A stretch of 45,005 nucleotides of DNA from Candidatus Paraprevotella stercoravium (lineage in GTDB: Bacteria > Bacteroidota > Bacteroidia > Bacteroidales > Bacteroidaceae), in the NCBI GenBank assembly GCA_944320795.1, contig CALUIU010000026.1, forward strand, positions 1 to 45,005, written 5' to 3'. Every line of letters begins with the position of its first letter. Positions within the stretch are counted from its first letter, which is position 1. Under the pieces are notes generated by a model that saw nothing but the letters and a program-made list of their open reading frames with translations, ran no database searches and was not told the DNA's origin. Shown piece after piece: positions 1 through 11,016 of the stretch. A program made the translations under genes and the position numbers.

Positions 1-84
1 GGAGAGAGAGGGATTCGAACCCCCGGTGCCTCTCAGCACGGCGGTTTTCAAGACCGCTGTAATCGACCACTCTACCACCTTTCC
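1..84 (-). tRNA. tRNA-Ser (UGA), 3' discriminator base outside window
   Basis: Reading the minus strand from 84, the 5' acceptor strand is GGAAAGG, the anticodon loop is CTTGAAA (anticodon TGA), there is a long variable arm typical of class II tRNAs, and the T loop is TTCGAAT. Base 73 would fall just beyond position 1, so the gene is cut by the window edge. No CCA is encoded in the matching copy at 43572. The acceptor stem is imperfect: the 3' strand TCTCTCC gives an A4xC69 mismatch and a G7-U66 wobble. The rest is identical to the copy at 43572-43656 on the other strand. It may be a functional gene with one mismatch, a product of gene conversion, or an assembly chimera at a contig edge. Confidence 0.9.
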
Positions 85-123
85 AAACTTCTTTGTAAGA
101 AGGCTTTGTTTTCGAAAGCGATG

Positions 124-154
124 CAAAGGTACGACTTTTTTTTGAATCTACAAA
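124..154 (-). promoter_or_regulatory. Bacteroidota-type promoter of the first tRNA-Ser
   Basis: On the minus strand TTTG (154-151) is followed after 19 nt by TACCTTTG (131-124), matching the -33/-7 pattern of the Bacteroidota primary sigma factor. The same boxes with the same spacing precede the second tRNA-Ser copy. Confidence 0.75.
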
Positions 155-226
155 TATTCTACGCACTTTTCTATGTCAAAAAGTTTTTTTTATGATATCG
201 GATACTGAAAAAGAAAAACGAATAAC

Positions 227-257
227 TTGTATCTCCATTTAATTTACTTTATTTTTG
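227..257 (+). promoter_or_regulatory. Promoter of dapL
   Basis: TTG at 227-229, 20 nt, then TATTTTTG at 250-257. This leaves a leader of roughly 35 nt before the ATG at 300. The stretch 155-226 between the two promoters is AT-rich with no other recognisable element. Confidence 0.65.
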
Positions 258-299
258 CAGTAATTAAAACACAAACAAAATTTTAAAAGAATATACAAT

Positions 300-1532
300 A
301 TGGCACTGGTTAACGAACATTTTCTGAAATTTCCCAATAGCTATTTCTTTTCCGACATGGCCAAAAGAATCAATTCATTTCGTGTGACTCATCCTAAAGC
401 CAATTTGCTTCGAATCGGTATTGGCGATGTAACCCGACCAATGCCTAAAGTATGCGCTGAAGCCATGTGTCGGGCTGCAATGGAACTGACAGACCAAAAA
501 ACATTTCGAGGTTATGGTCCGGAACAAGGCTATGACTTTCTGATTGACGCTATTCTAAAACATGAATATGCCAGCCGTGGCATTAGTCTTTCTCCTTCTG
601 AGATTTTTATCAATGACGGTGCCAAAGGCGACACCGGAGGTATTGTAGACATTTTACGACACGACAATAATATTGGCGTGGCAACACCTACATATCCGGT
701 ATATATCGACAGCAATGTCATGTGGGGACGGGCCGGTATTTATGAGCCTGAAAACGGAACCTGGAGTAACGTAAACTATCTTCCCTGCACGGAAGAGACT
801 GATTTCAAACCCAGACCTCCGAAAGAAAGGGTGGATATTCTCTATCTTTGTCTGCCCAACAACCCGACGGGAACCACACTCACAAAAGCCGAATTAAAGA
901 AGTGGGTGGATTACGCCCTGAAAAATGATACTCTGATCCTCTTTGATGCGGCCTATGAGCGCTTTATCCAAAGCAACGACGTGCCCCACTCCATTTATGA
1001 AATCCGAGGAGCTAAAAAATGCGCCATAGAATTTCGCAGTTTCTCAAAAACAGCAGGATTTACGGGAGTCCGCTGCGGATATACAGTTATCCCCAAAGAA
1101 CTCTCTGCAAGCACCCTGGAAGGTGAAGCCATCTCGTTGAACCAGTTGTGGCTGCGCCGGCAAAGCACCAAATTCAACGGTACATCTTATATCGCACAAC
1201 GTGGAGCTGAAGCCATCTACACTCCGGAAGGTATTGCAGCCATCAACGAAAATATGAATTACTACCTGCAAAATGCCACAAGCATGAGAAAAGCGATCAC
1301 AGAAATGGGGCTCAAATCCTGGGGCGGAGAAAACTCTCCATATATCTGGGTAAAGACTCCAAACGGAGAAAGTTCCTGGAAGTTCTTTGAACGCATGCTC
1401 TATGAAGCAAATGTCATCGTCACACCGGGAGTAGGATTCGGCCCCGGAGGAGAAGGTTTTGTCCGACTGGCCGCATTCTGCAGTCAGGAAGAAAGCCACG
1501 AAGCTTTAAAAAGAATAGCATCCGTACTTTAA
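300..1532 (+). CDS. dapL: LL-diaminopimelate aminotransferase
   Basis: A fold-type I PLP aminotransferase of 410 residues, the normal length for DapL. In the aminotransferase variant of the lysine/peptidoglycan pathway it converts tetrahydrodipicolinate directly to LL-diaminopimelate with glutamate as amino donor, bypassing the succinylase steps; it is cytoplasmic. Visible hallmarks are an N-terminal IGIGDVTRP segment, an NNPTGT segment near residue 190, and SFSKTAGFTG with the PLP lysine at K250, followed by the usual arginine-bearing C-terminal small domain. The ATG at 300 has its own promoter about 45 nt upstream. It stands alone, separated from the aconitase operon by 120 nt with a new promoter. 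DapA, which makes its substrate precursor, lies at 6941-7834 on the other strand. Identification is strong by motif and length. Confidence 0.93.
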   Translation: MALVNEHFLKFPNSYFFSDMAKRINSFRVTHPKANLLRIGIGDVTRPMPKVCAEAMCRAAMELTDQKTFRGYGPEQGYDFLIDAILKHEYASRGISLSPSEIFINDGAKGDTGGIVDILRHDNNIGVATPTYPVYIDSNVMWGRAGIYEPENGTWSNVNYLPCTEETDFKPRPPKERVDILYLCLPNNPTGTTLTKAELKKWVDYALKNDTLILFDAAYERFIQSNDVPHSIYEIRGAKKCAIEFRSFSKTAGFTGVRCGYTVIPKELSASTLEGEAISLNQLWLRRQSTKFNGTSYIAQRGAEAIYTPEGIAAINENMNYYLQNATSMRKAITEMGLKSWGGENSPYIWVKTPNGESSWKFFERMLYEANVIVTPGVGFGPGGEGFVRLAAFCSQEESHEALKRIASVL

Positions 1533-1571
1533 TGCATAATTATTAATTTGCACATATTTTCTGCATAAATA

Positions 1572-1602
1572 TTGTTATTTTAATAGCTTTTCTCTATCTT
1601 TA
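1572..1602 (+). promoter_or_regulatory. Promoter of the acn-icd-gltA operon
   Basis: TTG at 1572-1574, 20 nt, TATCTTTA at 1595-1602 (last base of the -7 box differs from TAnnTTTG). It sits about 50 nt before the aconitase ATG. Confidence 0.55.
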
Positions 1603-1652
1603 CCGACGCAATGATAATTAATTTTCTGTTATTACATTAATAAGTAAGAATA

Positions 1653-3911
1653 ATGATATACGATTTAAGCATGTTGCGCAGCTTTTACGCGACCTATGAC
1701 AGCGAAGTGAAAAACGCGAAAAAGAATCTGAACCGACCGATGACTTTGGCCGAAAAGATTCTTTATGCACATCTATATAATCCCGAACAGATGCAGGCTT
1801 TCAAGCGAGGCGAAGATTATGTAAACTTCCGTCCGAACCGTGTAGCCATGCAGGACGCTACCGCACAGATGGCCCTACTCCAGTTTATGAATGCCGGAAA
1901 AGAGCGTGTAGCTGTGCCTAGCACCGTACACTGCGACCATCTGATTCAGGCCTGCAAAGGAACGGCAACCGATTTGCCGGCAGCATGCTGTACCAATAAA
2001 GAAGTATATGATTTTCTGGGTAGCGTCGCCGCAAAATACGGTATTGGTTTCTGGAAACCGGGTGCCGGAATCATTCATCAGGTGATTCTGGAGAATTACG
2101 CCTTTCCTGGCGGTATGATGGTGGGAACAGACTCTCATACCCCGAATGCCGGTGGCTTGGGCATGATTGCCATCGGTGTAGGTGGAGCCGACGCCGTAGA
2201 TGTAATGACAGGAATGGAATGGGAGCTGAAGATGCCGAAACTCATCGGTGTGAAGCTTACCGGGAAACTGAACGGATGGGCTGCTCCTAAGGATGTGATT
2301 CTGAAACTGGCCGGTATCCTTACCGTAAAGGGAGGAACCAATGCCATTATCGAATATTTCGGTCCGGGTACCGAGACTCTGTCGGCTACCGGAAAGGCTA
2401 CCATCTGTAATATGGGTGCCGAGGTGGGCGCTACCACTTCCCTCTTCCCTTACGACGAAGAAATGGCAACCTATCTGAAAGCTACCGGAAGAGCAGAAAT
2501 TGCCGAGCTGGCCGATCAGGTAAAAGCCGAACTGAAGGCCGACGAAGAGGTAACAGCCAATCCGGATGCCTATTACGACCGCATCATTGAAATAGATCTC
2601 TCTGCATTGGAGCCTTATTTGAACGGTCCGTTCACTCCGGATGCCGCCTGCCCGATTTCCGAGTTTGCGGAAAAGGTAAAGCAGAACGGTTATCCTCAGA
2701 AGATGGAAGTGGGACTGATTGGTTCGTGCACCAATTCTTCTTATCAGGATCTGAGCCGTGCTGCTTCGTTGGCACGTCAGGTAGCCGCCAAGAAACTTAA
2801 GGCAGCCGCACCGCTTATCATCAATCCGGGATCGGAACTGATTCGTTGCACCGCTGAACGTGACGGTATGATTGCCGATTTCGAAAGCATGGGCGCTGTG
2901 ATTATGACCAATGCCTGCGGTCCATGCATCGGACAGTGGAAACGCGAAACCGATGACCCTACCCGTCCGAACTCCATCGTAACTTCATTCAACCGTAACT
3001 TCGCCAAGAGAGCTGACGGTAACCCGAATACACATGCCTTCGTGGCATCTCCGGAAATGGCCATGGCCATGACTATTGCGGGCGATCTGACCTTCAATCC
3101 GCTGACAGACACATTGATCAACGAAAACGGAGAAGCGATCAAGCTGGATCCTCCTACTGGAGACACTCTTCCTAAAAACGGATTTACCGTTGAGGACAAT
3201 GGCTATGTAGCTCCGGCAGAAGATGGCAGCAACATCACCGTAAGCATCAGCGCCGACTCCAACCGTCTGCAAAAGTTGCAACCGTTTGCTCCATTCAACG
3301 CTGCTGATTTCCAGGATATGCCACTGCTAATCAAGACCAAAGGCAAATGTACTACCGATCATATTTCCATGGCTGGTCCGTGGCTCAAGTTCCGCGGACA
3401 TCTGGAAAACATTTCCGACAACATGCTGATGGGAGCCGTGAATGCCTTCAACGACAAGACCAATGCCGTACGCAACAGTCTGACAGGCGCTTACGAAGCT
3501 GTATCGGCTGTAGCCAAGCAATATAAGGAAAAAGGCATTTCTTCGATTGTCGTAGCAGAAGAGAATTATGGCGAAGGTTCCAGCCGTGAGCATGCCGCCA
3601 TGGAGCCGAGATTCCTGAATGTGAAGGTGATTCTGGCCAAGAGTTTTGCCCGCATCCACGAAACCAACCTGAAAAAACAGGGTATGCTGGCATTGACCTT
3701 TGCCGACAAGGCGGATTATGATAAGGTGGGCGAACAGGACAAGCTTTCTATTCTGAATATTGAAAATATTCGCCCGGGACAAAATCTCACCGTAGAAGTA
3801 ACCCATCCGGACGGCAGCAAGGAATGTTTCGAAGCGACACATACTTATAACGATCTGCAGATCGAATGGTTCAAAGCCGGATCTGCTCTGAATATTTTTA
3901 CTAAAAAATAA
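1653..3911 (+). CDS. acnA: Aconitate hydratase, mitochondrial-type
   Basis: Aconitase of 752 residues, interconverting citrate and isocitrate in the cytoplasm with a [4Fe-4S] cluster. The three cluster cysteines are visible: C359 in GSCTNSS, and C422 and C425 in [10 protein letters not shown]. The N-terminal half carries the [11 protein letters not shown] motif, and the swivelling C-terminal domain carries [12 protein letters not shown] with the active-site serine/arginine region. Size and motifs fit the mitochondrial-like aconitase known from Bacteroides rather than AcnB or the roughly 890-residue AcnA/IRP type. It is the first gene of a three-gene operon; icd follows after 16 nt and citrate synthase after a further 29 nt. 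Together they make 2-oxoglutarate from oxaloacetate and acetyl-CoA. The cluster makes the enzyme oxygen-sensitive (family knowledge). Confidence 0.95.
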   Translation: MIYDLSMLRSFYATYDSEVKNAKKNLNRPMTLAEKILYAHLYNPEQMQAFKRGEDYVNFRPNRVAMQDATAQMALLQFMNAGKERVAVPSTVHCDHLIQACKGTATDLPAACCTNKEVYDFLGSVAAKYGIGFWKPGAGIIHQVILENYAFPGGMMVGTDSHTPNAGGLGMIAIGVGGADAVDVMTGMEWELKMPKLIGVKLTGKLNGWAAPKDVILKLAGILTVKGGTNAIIEYFGPGTETLSATGKATICNMGAEVGATTSLFPYDEEMATYLKATGRAEIAELADQVKAELKADEEVTANPDAYYDRIIEIDLSALEPYLNGPFTPDAACPISEFAEKVKQNGYPQKMEVGLIGSCTNSSYQDLSRAASLARQVAAKKLKAAAPLIINPGSELIRCTAERDGMIADFESMGAVIMTNACGPCIGQWKRETDDPTRPNSIVTSFNRNFAKRADGNPNTHAFVASPEMAMAMTIAGDLTFNPLTDTLINENGEAIKLDPPTGDTLPKNGFTVEDNGYVAPAEDGSNITVSISADSNRLQKLQPFAPFNAADFQDMPLLIKTKGKCTTDHISMAGPWLKFRGHLENISDNMLMGAVNAFNDKTNAVRNSLTGAYEAVSAVAKQYKEKGISSIVVAEENYGEGSSREHAAMEPRFLNVKVILAKSFARIHETNLKKQGMLALTFADKADYDKVGEQDKLSILNIENIRPGQNLTVEVTHPDGSKECFEATHTYNDLQIEWFKAGSALNIFTKK

Positions 3912-3927
3912 AAACAGAAAAAGAACA

Positions 3928-5190
3928 ATGGAAAACAAAACATACATGCAAGATGGGAAATTGGTAATTCCCAATGAAGTAACCATCCCATTTATTGAAG
4001 GTGACGGAGTGGGAGCAGAAATCACTCCCGTTTGTCAGAAAATTGTAAATCAGGCAGTAAGCAAAGCCTACGGCGACAGCAAAAAGATTCTGTGGAAGGA
4101 AGTGTTGGCCGGAGAGAAGGCCTTCAAACAGACCGGATCCTGGCTACCCGAAGAAACCATGGAACAGTTCCGTGAATATCTGATCGGCATCAAAGGTCCG
4201 CTGACGACTCCCGTGGGCGGAGGTATCCGTTCGTTGAACGTAGCCTTGCGCCAAACCCTCGACTTGTATGTATGTTTGCGCCCGGTGCGTTGGTTCAAGG
4301 GCGTTGTTTCTCCAGTAAAGGAACCGCAAAAGGTAGATATGCACATTTTCCGCGAGAATACGGAAGATATCTATGCCGGTATCGAATGGGAGCAGGGAAC
4401 AGCCGAAGCTCAGAAGTTCTACCGTTTCCTGAAAGAGGAAATGGGCGTCAGTAAAGTACGTTTCCCGGAAACTTCTTCTTTCGGTGTGAAACCGGTTTCT
4501 GTAGAAGGAACCAAGCGTTTGGTGCGTGCCGCCATAGAATATGCGCTGACCAATAAATTACCTTCTGTCACTCTGGTACATAAAGGAAACATCATGAAAT
4601 TTACAGAAGGTGGCTTCAAGAAATGGGGTTATGAGGTAGCAGAACAGGAGTTTGGTACACAAACCTTCACTATGAACCAGTTTGACGCCCTGAAGAAGAG
4701 CGAAGGCGAAGAAGCGGCCAAAGCCGCTCTGAAAGAGGCGCAAAAGCAAGGTAAAGTCATCATTAAGGACTGCATTGCCGACGCATTCCTGCAGAATACA
4801 CTGCTGATTCCGGAAACCTACTCCGTAATCGCCACTCTAAATTTGAACGGAGACTATGTTTCTGACCAGTTGGCAGCCATGGTAGGCGGTATCGGTATCG
4901 CTCCGGGCGCCAACATCAATTACCACACCGGTCACGCTATTTTTGAAGCGACGCACGGTACTGCTCCGAACATTGCCGGAAAGAACATCGTGAACCCCTG
5001 CTCTCTGTTGCTGTCATCCGTGATGATGCTTCAGTACATGGGTTGGAACGAAGCCGCCGACCTGATTACCGATGCTCTGGAAAAGGCCTTCGAAAGCGGA
5101 GAAGCCACTCACGATCTGGCCCGCTTCATGCCTAACGGAAAATCACTCTCTACACAGGAGTTCGGAGACAAGATTGTGTCTCTACTTTAA
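3928..5190 (+). CDS. icd: Isocitrate dehydrogenase (coenzyme preference uncertain)
   Basis: 420 residues, collinear with the E. coli type I homodimeric enzyme. It oxidatively decarboxylates isocitrate to 2-oxoglutarate. The substrate loop [13 protein letters not shown], containing the serine phosphorylated in E. coli, is intact, as are [12 protein letters not shown] and ATHGTAP. The adenosine-ribose pocket differs: where E. coli has Lys344-Tyr345 contacting the NADP 2'-phosphate this protein has Asn348-Ile349, and Tyr391 is replaced by His395, while Arg395 is kept as Arg399. NADP use therefore cannot be assumed. It is translated 16 nt after the aconitase gene in the same operon. No AceK-type kinase is visible in the window. 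Confidence 0.93.
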   Translation: MENKTYMQDGKLVIPNEVTIPFIEGDGVGAEITPVCQKIVNQAVSKAYGDSKKILWKEVLAGEKAFKQTGSWLPEETMEQFREYLIGIKGPLTTPVGGGIRSLNVALRQTLDLYVCLRPVRWFKGVVSPVKEPQKVDMHIFRENTEDIYAGIEWEQGTAEAQKFYRFLKEEMGVSKVRFPETSSFGVKPVSVEGTKRLVRAAIEYALTNKLPSVTLVHKGNIMKFTEGGFKKWGYEVAEQEFGTQTFTMNQFDALKKSEGEEAAKAALKEAQKQGKVIIKDCIADAFLQNTLLIPETYSVIATLNLNGDYVSDQLAAMVGGIGIAPGANINYHTGHAIFEATHGTAPNIAGKNIVNPCSLLLSSVMMLQYMGWNEAADLITDALEKAFESGEATHDLARFMPNGKSLSTQEFGDKIVSLL

Positions 5191-5219
5191 TTCATTCACT
5201 TTAAATTCAGATTGATAAT

Positions 5220-6563
5220 ATGAAAAAAGAATATATCGTTTACAAGCTCTCAGAATGTGCCAAACAAGCGTCGAGAATCGACAACGGACTCTTTACCAAG
5301 TTCAACGTAAAGCGCGGACTGCGTAACGAGGATGGCACGGGTGTACTCGTGGGACTGACGAAGATCGGTAATGTAGTGGGTTACGAGCGTACCGAAGAAG
5401 GCGGTCTGAAACCGATCCCGGGAAAACTGTTCTATCGCGGATATGACCTGGACGATATCGCACACGGTCTGCTCCGTGAAAAACGATTCGGATTCGAGGA
5501 GGTGGCCTATCTGTTGCTCTCCGGCGAACTGCCCGACAACGAGCAGTTGGCAGCCTTCAAGGAGCTGATCAGCGATAATATGCCGCTCGACAAGAAGACG
5601 ACCATGAATATTATCGATCTGGAGGGCCAGAACATCATGAACATTCTGGCCAGAAGTGTGCTCGAGATGTATACTTTCGATCCGAACCCGGACGATATCT
5701 CACGCGATAACCTGATGCGTCAGTCTATCGAGTTGATTTCACGTTTCCCGACGGTAATTGCCTATGCGTACAACATCTACCGTCACAGCACCCGCGGACG
5801 CTCTCTGCACATCCGTCTGCCGAAAGAACACTACGGACTGGCCGAGAACTTCCTGTATATGCTGAAGAAGGACTTCACACCACTGGAGGCCCGTACGCTG
5901 GATTTGCTGCTGGTGCTTCACGCCGAGCACGGTGGTGGTAACAACTCTACCTTCACCGTTCGTGTGACCAGCTCTACCCGTACAGATACTTATTCCAGCA
6001 TCGCAGCCGGTATCGGTTCTCTGAAAGGCCCGTTGCACGGTGGTGCGAACATCAAGGTGAGCGATATGTTTGAACACCTGAAGGAGAACATCTCCGACTG
6101 GACCAATGTGGACGAGGTGGACACTTATCTGACCCGCATGCTCCACGGCGAGGCATACGACCACAGCGGACTGATTTATGGTATCGGCCATGCCGTATAT
6201 ACCATTTCCGACCCGAGAGCCGTGTTGCTGAAGGAGCTGGCGCGCGAGCTGGTAGCCGAAAAGGGACGCGAAAAGGAATTTGCCTTCTTGGAACTGATCG
6301 AAGAACGCGCCATCAAGTGCTTCAAGAAGGTTAAGGGCGGCAAGAAGAGCGTTTGCGCCAACGTAGATCTCTATTCCGGCTTTGTATACGACCTGATCGG
6401 TCTGCCACAGGAAATCTACACCCCACTCTTTGCCATGGCACGTATTGTGGGATGGACCGCTCACCGCATCGAGGAGTTGAATTTCGAAGGTCGTAGAATT
6501 ATCCGTCCGGCCTACAAGAATGTCATCGACGAAATGCCTTACACTCCAATCAACGAGCGCTAA
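5220..6563 (+). CDS. gltA: Citrate synthase
   Basis: 447 residues. It condenses oxaloacetate and acetyl-CoA to citrate and is the last gene of the acn-icd-gltA operon, 29 nt after icd and followed by a strong terminator. The catalytic triad is intact: H273 in GPLHGGANIKV, H324 in GIGHAVY and D383 in ANVDLYSG. A further His-rich element, LHAEHGGGNNST, lies at 233-243. The N-terminal 60 or so residues before the GKLFYRGYD segment form an extension relative to the short archaeal/Bacillus enzymes. Codon use is strongly biased and GC-rich compared with neighbours, which suggests high expression. With the two preceding enzymes it forms only the oxidative arm of the TCA cycle. Confidence 0.94.
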   Translation: MKKEYIVYKLSECAKQASRIDNGLFTKFNVKRGLRNEDGTGVLVGLTKIGNVVGYERTEEGGLKPIPGKLFYRGYDLDDIAHGLLREKRFGFEEVAYLLLSGELPDNEQLAAFKELISDNMPLDKKTTMNIIDLEGQNIMNILARSVLEMYTFDPNPDDISRDNLMRQSIELISRFPTVIAYAYNIYRHSTRGRSLHIRLPKEHYGLAENFLYMLKKDFTPLEARTLDLLLVLHAEHGGGNNSTFTVRVTSSTRTDTYSSIAAGIGSLKGPLHGGANIKVSDMFEHLKENISDWTNVDEVDTYLTRMLHGEAYDHSGLIYGIGHAVYTISDPRAVLLKELARELVAEKGREKEFAFLELIEERAIKCFKKVKGGKKSVCANVDLYSGFVYDLIGLPQEIYTPLFAMARIVGWTAHRIEELNFEGRRIIRPAYKNVIDEMPYTPINER

Positions 6564-6591
6564 AAAAGACAGAATACTCTATATTCATAAA

Positions 6592-6643
6592 AAGAAAAGC
6601 CATAACAATCTCTTTTGCGGAGGTTGTTATGGCTTTTCTTTTA
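6592..6643 (+). terminator. Rho-independent terminator of the TCA operon
   Basis: Perfect 14-bp arms at 6595-6608 and 6624-6637, with AAAAGCC/GGCTTTT at the base and a T-rich tail (CTTTTA). It lies about 30 nt after the citrate synthase stop. Confidence 0.85.
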
Positions 6644-6856
6644 TTCATCCGAAACAGATAGAAATCTCTTCTATCATCAATCAGAGAAGAGGAAAATACA
6701 TTCAAGCAATGTCCTGAAAAGGATACCGCTCTTTAGAAAATTTGACCTAGGGAAAAATCCCGAAAGATCGGCATCATTTTTTTCAAAGACATAACCACTT
6801 AAATCAAACATATTGAATCCAGACCTGCAAAACGCTTTCAGACGGCATTCTGATTC
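6644..6856. other. Gene-free spacer between two convergent terminators
   Basis: About 210 nt between the citrate synthase terminator and the dapA terminator. The short open frames here show no family signature, no ribosome-binding context and no compositional coding bias. I see no RNA gene, repeat or promoter in it. Confidence 0.5.
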
Positions 6857-6907
6857 AAAACGCATGAAGGGATTGTGCCCTCTTACGACACAATCCCTTC
6901 ATGCGTT
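6857..6907 (-). terminator. Terminator of dapA
   Basis: Perfect 19-bp inverted repeat, arms 6859-6877 and 6889-6907, with an 11-nt loop. Read on the minus strand the hairpin ends in a TTTT run (6860-6857), so it terminates dapA, whose stop codon is at 6941. Confidence 0.85.
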
Positions 6908-6940
6908 ATTTCTGTTCTCTATAATTCTATGAAAAGAAAA

Positions 6941-7834
6941 TCAGATGCGGATATCCAACTCTTTCAGGATAGCGCTGATCTTTTCCATTGTAGTCAGACG
7001 CGTCGGCACCAAAGGCAAACGCAACTGATTCTCAATCATTCCCATAGCATGCAACATGGCTTTCACTCCGGCCGGATTTCCATCTACAAACAGAAGTTTG
7101 AAAAGCTCGGCAAACTTATGGTGGATGTTGCGGGCACTCTCATAATCACCGTTCAAGGCAAGACGCACCATGCGGCTGAACTCGGCAGGAAGCGCGTTAC
7201 CGATTACGGAAATCACACCTACGGCTCCCAAGGTAATCAGCGGGAAAGTAATTCCATCGTCGCCGGATATCACGTCAAAGTGAGGCGGTTTGTTCTTGAT
7301 AATGTCATCCATCTGGGTGATGTCACCGCTGGCTTCCTTAATGGCTACAATATTCTGGAAATCACGGGCCAGGCGCAAGGTGGTTTCTGCTGTCATATTC
7401 ACTCCCGTACGGCCCGGTACGTTATACAGCACCACCGGAACCGGAGAAGCTTCGGCTATAGCCTTGAAATGCTGATACAAGCCTTCCTGAGAAGGTTTGT
7501 TATAGTAAGGACAAACGGAAAGAATACCGTCAATACCCTGCCAGTCGCCTGTTTTCAAATCGTGAACTACTGCAGCAGTGTTATTTCCACCGCATCCCAT
7601 CAGCAGGGGTACTCTGCCGGCTACACGCTCCACAAGGAGTTTCTTCAACCGGGTCTTTTCCTCTAATGACAGACAAGGAGTCTCGGCGGTTGTTCCCATG
7701 ATGCACAAGAAGTCCGCTCCATTTTTTATCTGATATTCAACAAGACGTAAGAGTGCATCATAATCTATACTTCCATCTGCTTTGAACGGAGTTATCAGAG
7801 CAATACCTAACCCCTTAAATTTATTCTGTATCAT
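6941..7834 (-). CDS. dapA: 4-hydroxy-tetrahydrodipicolinate synthase
   Basis: 297-residue TIM-barrel aldolase that condenses pyruvate with aspartate semialdehyde, the entry step of the lysine/DAP branch. The Schiff-base lysine is K166 in IVAIKEASGD; Y137 in YNVPGRTG and the GTTAE motif (T48-T49) complete the catalytic set. Length is standard. It has its own promoter 30-60 nt upstream and a strong terminator downstream, so it is monocistronic despite lying 67 nt from ligA. Its pathway partner dapL is at 300-1532 on the other strand; the two bracket the TCA operon. Confidence 0.95.
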   Translation of the reverse strand: MIQNKFKGLGIALITPFKADGSIDYDALLRLVEYQIKNGADFLCIMGTTAETPCLSLEEKTRLKKLLVERVAGRVPLLMGCGGNNTAAVVHDLKTGDWQGIDGILSVCPYYNKPSQEGLYQHFKAIAEASPVPVVLYNVPGRTGVNMTAETTLRLARDFQNIVAIKEASGDITQMDDIIKNKPPHFDVISGDDGITFPLITLGAVGVISVIGNALPAEFSRMVRLALNGDYESARNIHHKFAELFKLLFVDGNPAGVKAMLHAMGMIENQLRLPLVPTRLTTMEKISAILKELDIRI

Positions 7835-7865
7835 ATATAAATGTGATTATATTCTGTTGCAACGG

Positions 7866-7896
7866 CAAAAATAATAATTAATTCTGACTATAACAA
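7866..7896 (-). promoter_or_regulatory. Promoter of dapA
   Basis: Minus strand: TTG (7896-7894), 20 nt, TATTTTTG (7873-7866), about 30 nt before the dapA ATG. Confidence 0.65.
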
Positions 7897-7901
7897 CTCA
7901 T

Positions 7902-9920
<2,019 letters not shown>

Positions 9921-9944
9921 TTAAAATAAGACATCAGGTCTAGA

Positions 9945-10823
9945 CTATTTTTTCTGGTATACCCTTACATAATCTACTTCATAGCGCATCGGAAGCGCAT
10001 TTTCGTCAATGCGTCCTCCTGTTGCACCCATCGCCAGATTCAACAGAAGATACATCGGCTTGTGGAAAGGATTCTCATAATTTCCATGCTTGCCGTTTAC
10101 GGTTTTGGTCAGGTCGATGGTATTCATCAGACGATCGTCGAGATAAAGGTCAATCTTCTTGTCGGTCCATTCCATAGCCCATACATGGAAACGTGTAGCC
10201 CAAAGAGAGTCCTGCTGCGTAAACTCAGCATAAGGCACAGCAGCAGAATCCCATACACTGCCTCCTTTATCGTCACCCCAGCAAGCATTCGCATGCAGTA
10301 ACGCATGGCCTTTACGTGGATAGAACTCCATGATATCGATCTCACCACAAGAAGGCCAACCATAGTCTTTCTTACTACCCAGAAGCCAGATAGCCGGCCA
10401 TGATCCCTGAGCTGCCGGAATACGGGCAAGCACTTCAAAATAGCCATACTGGAATTCACGCAATCCCTTGGAAATGATCGATGATGAGGTATATTCTGCG
10501 TAAGGACGGTTTTTCTGCCAGCTATTGGATTCTGCCTGATAGGCCGAATTCCTCACTTTTTCTTTCTTGCCAGTGATGACCAGTACACCATCACGTACTT
10601 CGGCATTCTGCGGCTGATACCATTGAAGTTCCTTATTGCGGACAAAGCCTTGTTCGTAAGTCCAGTTTTTCGGATCTGGCTTACCATCCTTGTCAAATTC
10701 ATCCTGCCATACCAGCTGATAACCTTCCTGCATCAAAGAATCGGTACGCTGAGCCGACAAAGGAGAAGCAAGCAACAAACCGGCTCCAAACAATAAACTT
10801 ATATGAATGACTGATTTTCTCAT
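9945..10823 (-). CDS. Secreted GH16 family beta-glucanase (laminarinase-like)
   Basis: A 292-residue glycoside hydrolase of family 16. The retaining active site is E161-I-D163-I-M-E166 in GEIDIMEFYP, the extended E-x-D-x-x-E form of laminarinases and related beta-1,3-glucanases. The N terminus (MRKSVIHISLLFGAGLLLAS, then PLSAQ) is a signal peptide, so the enzyme is exported to periplasm or surface. I chose the ATG at 10823 because the open frame extending to 10892 would add 23 residues before the signal peptide and start upstream of the promoter. No SusC/SusD pair, sensor or other CAZyme is adjacent, so it is not part of a visible polysaccharide utilisation locus. Substrate specificity within GH16 is not certain. 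Confidence 0.9.
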   Translation of the reverse strand: MRKSVIHISLLFGAGLLLASPLSAQRTDSLMQEGYQLVWQDEFDKDGKPDPKNWTYEQGFVRNKELQWYQPQNAEVRDGVLVITGKKEKVRNSAYQAESNSWQKNRPYAEYTSSSIISKGLREFQYGYFEVLARIPAAQGSWPAIWLLGSKKDYGWPSCGEIDIMEFYPRKGHALLHANACWGDDKGGSVWDSAAVPYAEFTQQDSLWATRFHVWAMEWTDKKIDLYLDDRLMNTIDLTKTVNGKHGNYENPFHKPMYLLLNLAMGATGGRIDENALPMRYEVDYVRVYQKK

Positions 10824-10834
10824 GTTTTTTATTT

Positions 10835-10866
10835 CAAAGTTATAAAAACGAAATACAGCATACAAA
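10835..10866 (-). promoter_or_regulatory. Promoter of the GH16 gene
   Basis: Minus strand: TTTG (10866-10863), 20 nt, TAACTTTG (10842-10835). It lies just before the ATG at 10823, implying a very short leader and excluding the longer upstream start. Confidence 0.65.
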
Positions 10867-10979
10867 TAAAACCAGGCTTTTTTGGGCAACATTCAGATTG
10901 CATACAAAGAGAATCCTAAAAGTTCTTTATCACAATCGGTTTTAGGCATGACAATAAGGAAAAATCCGGAGAGTATTAT

Positions 10980-10987
10980 TATCTTTG
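10980..10987 (+). promoter_or_regulatory. -7 box upstream of trmD
   Basis: TATCTTTG at 10980-10987, 29 nt before the trmD ATG. No clear -33 TTG at the expected distance. Confidence 0.45.
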
Positions 10988-11016
10988 CAACTTAATCAAA
11001 TAGGAATACAAAGAAA

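Noticed and set aside
1-300. Integrated island starting at the tRNA-Ser
   Set aside because: No integrase or att-like direct repeat of the tRNA 3' end was found inside the window; the two tRNA copies are inverted, not direct repeats.
3327-4025. 232-codon antisense frame across the acn-icd junction
   Set aside because: Opposes two certain genes and has no recognisable protein features.
5739-6464. 241-codon antisense frame over citrate synthase
   Set aside because: Mirror frame of a strongly codon-biased gene; the sense frame has a complete catalytic triad.
6520-6865. Short open frames on both strands after citrate synthase
   Set aside because: They overlap the operon terminator or the spacer, show no motif or ribosome-binding context, and are of chance length.
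6875-7666. 263-codon frame opposite dapA
   Set aside because: Begins inside the dapA terminator and is the complement of a gene with an intact active site.
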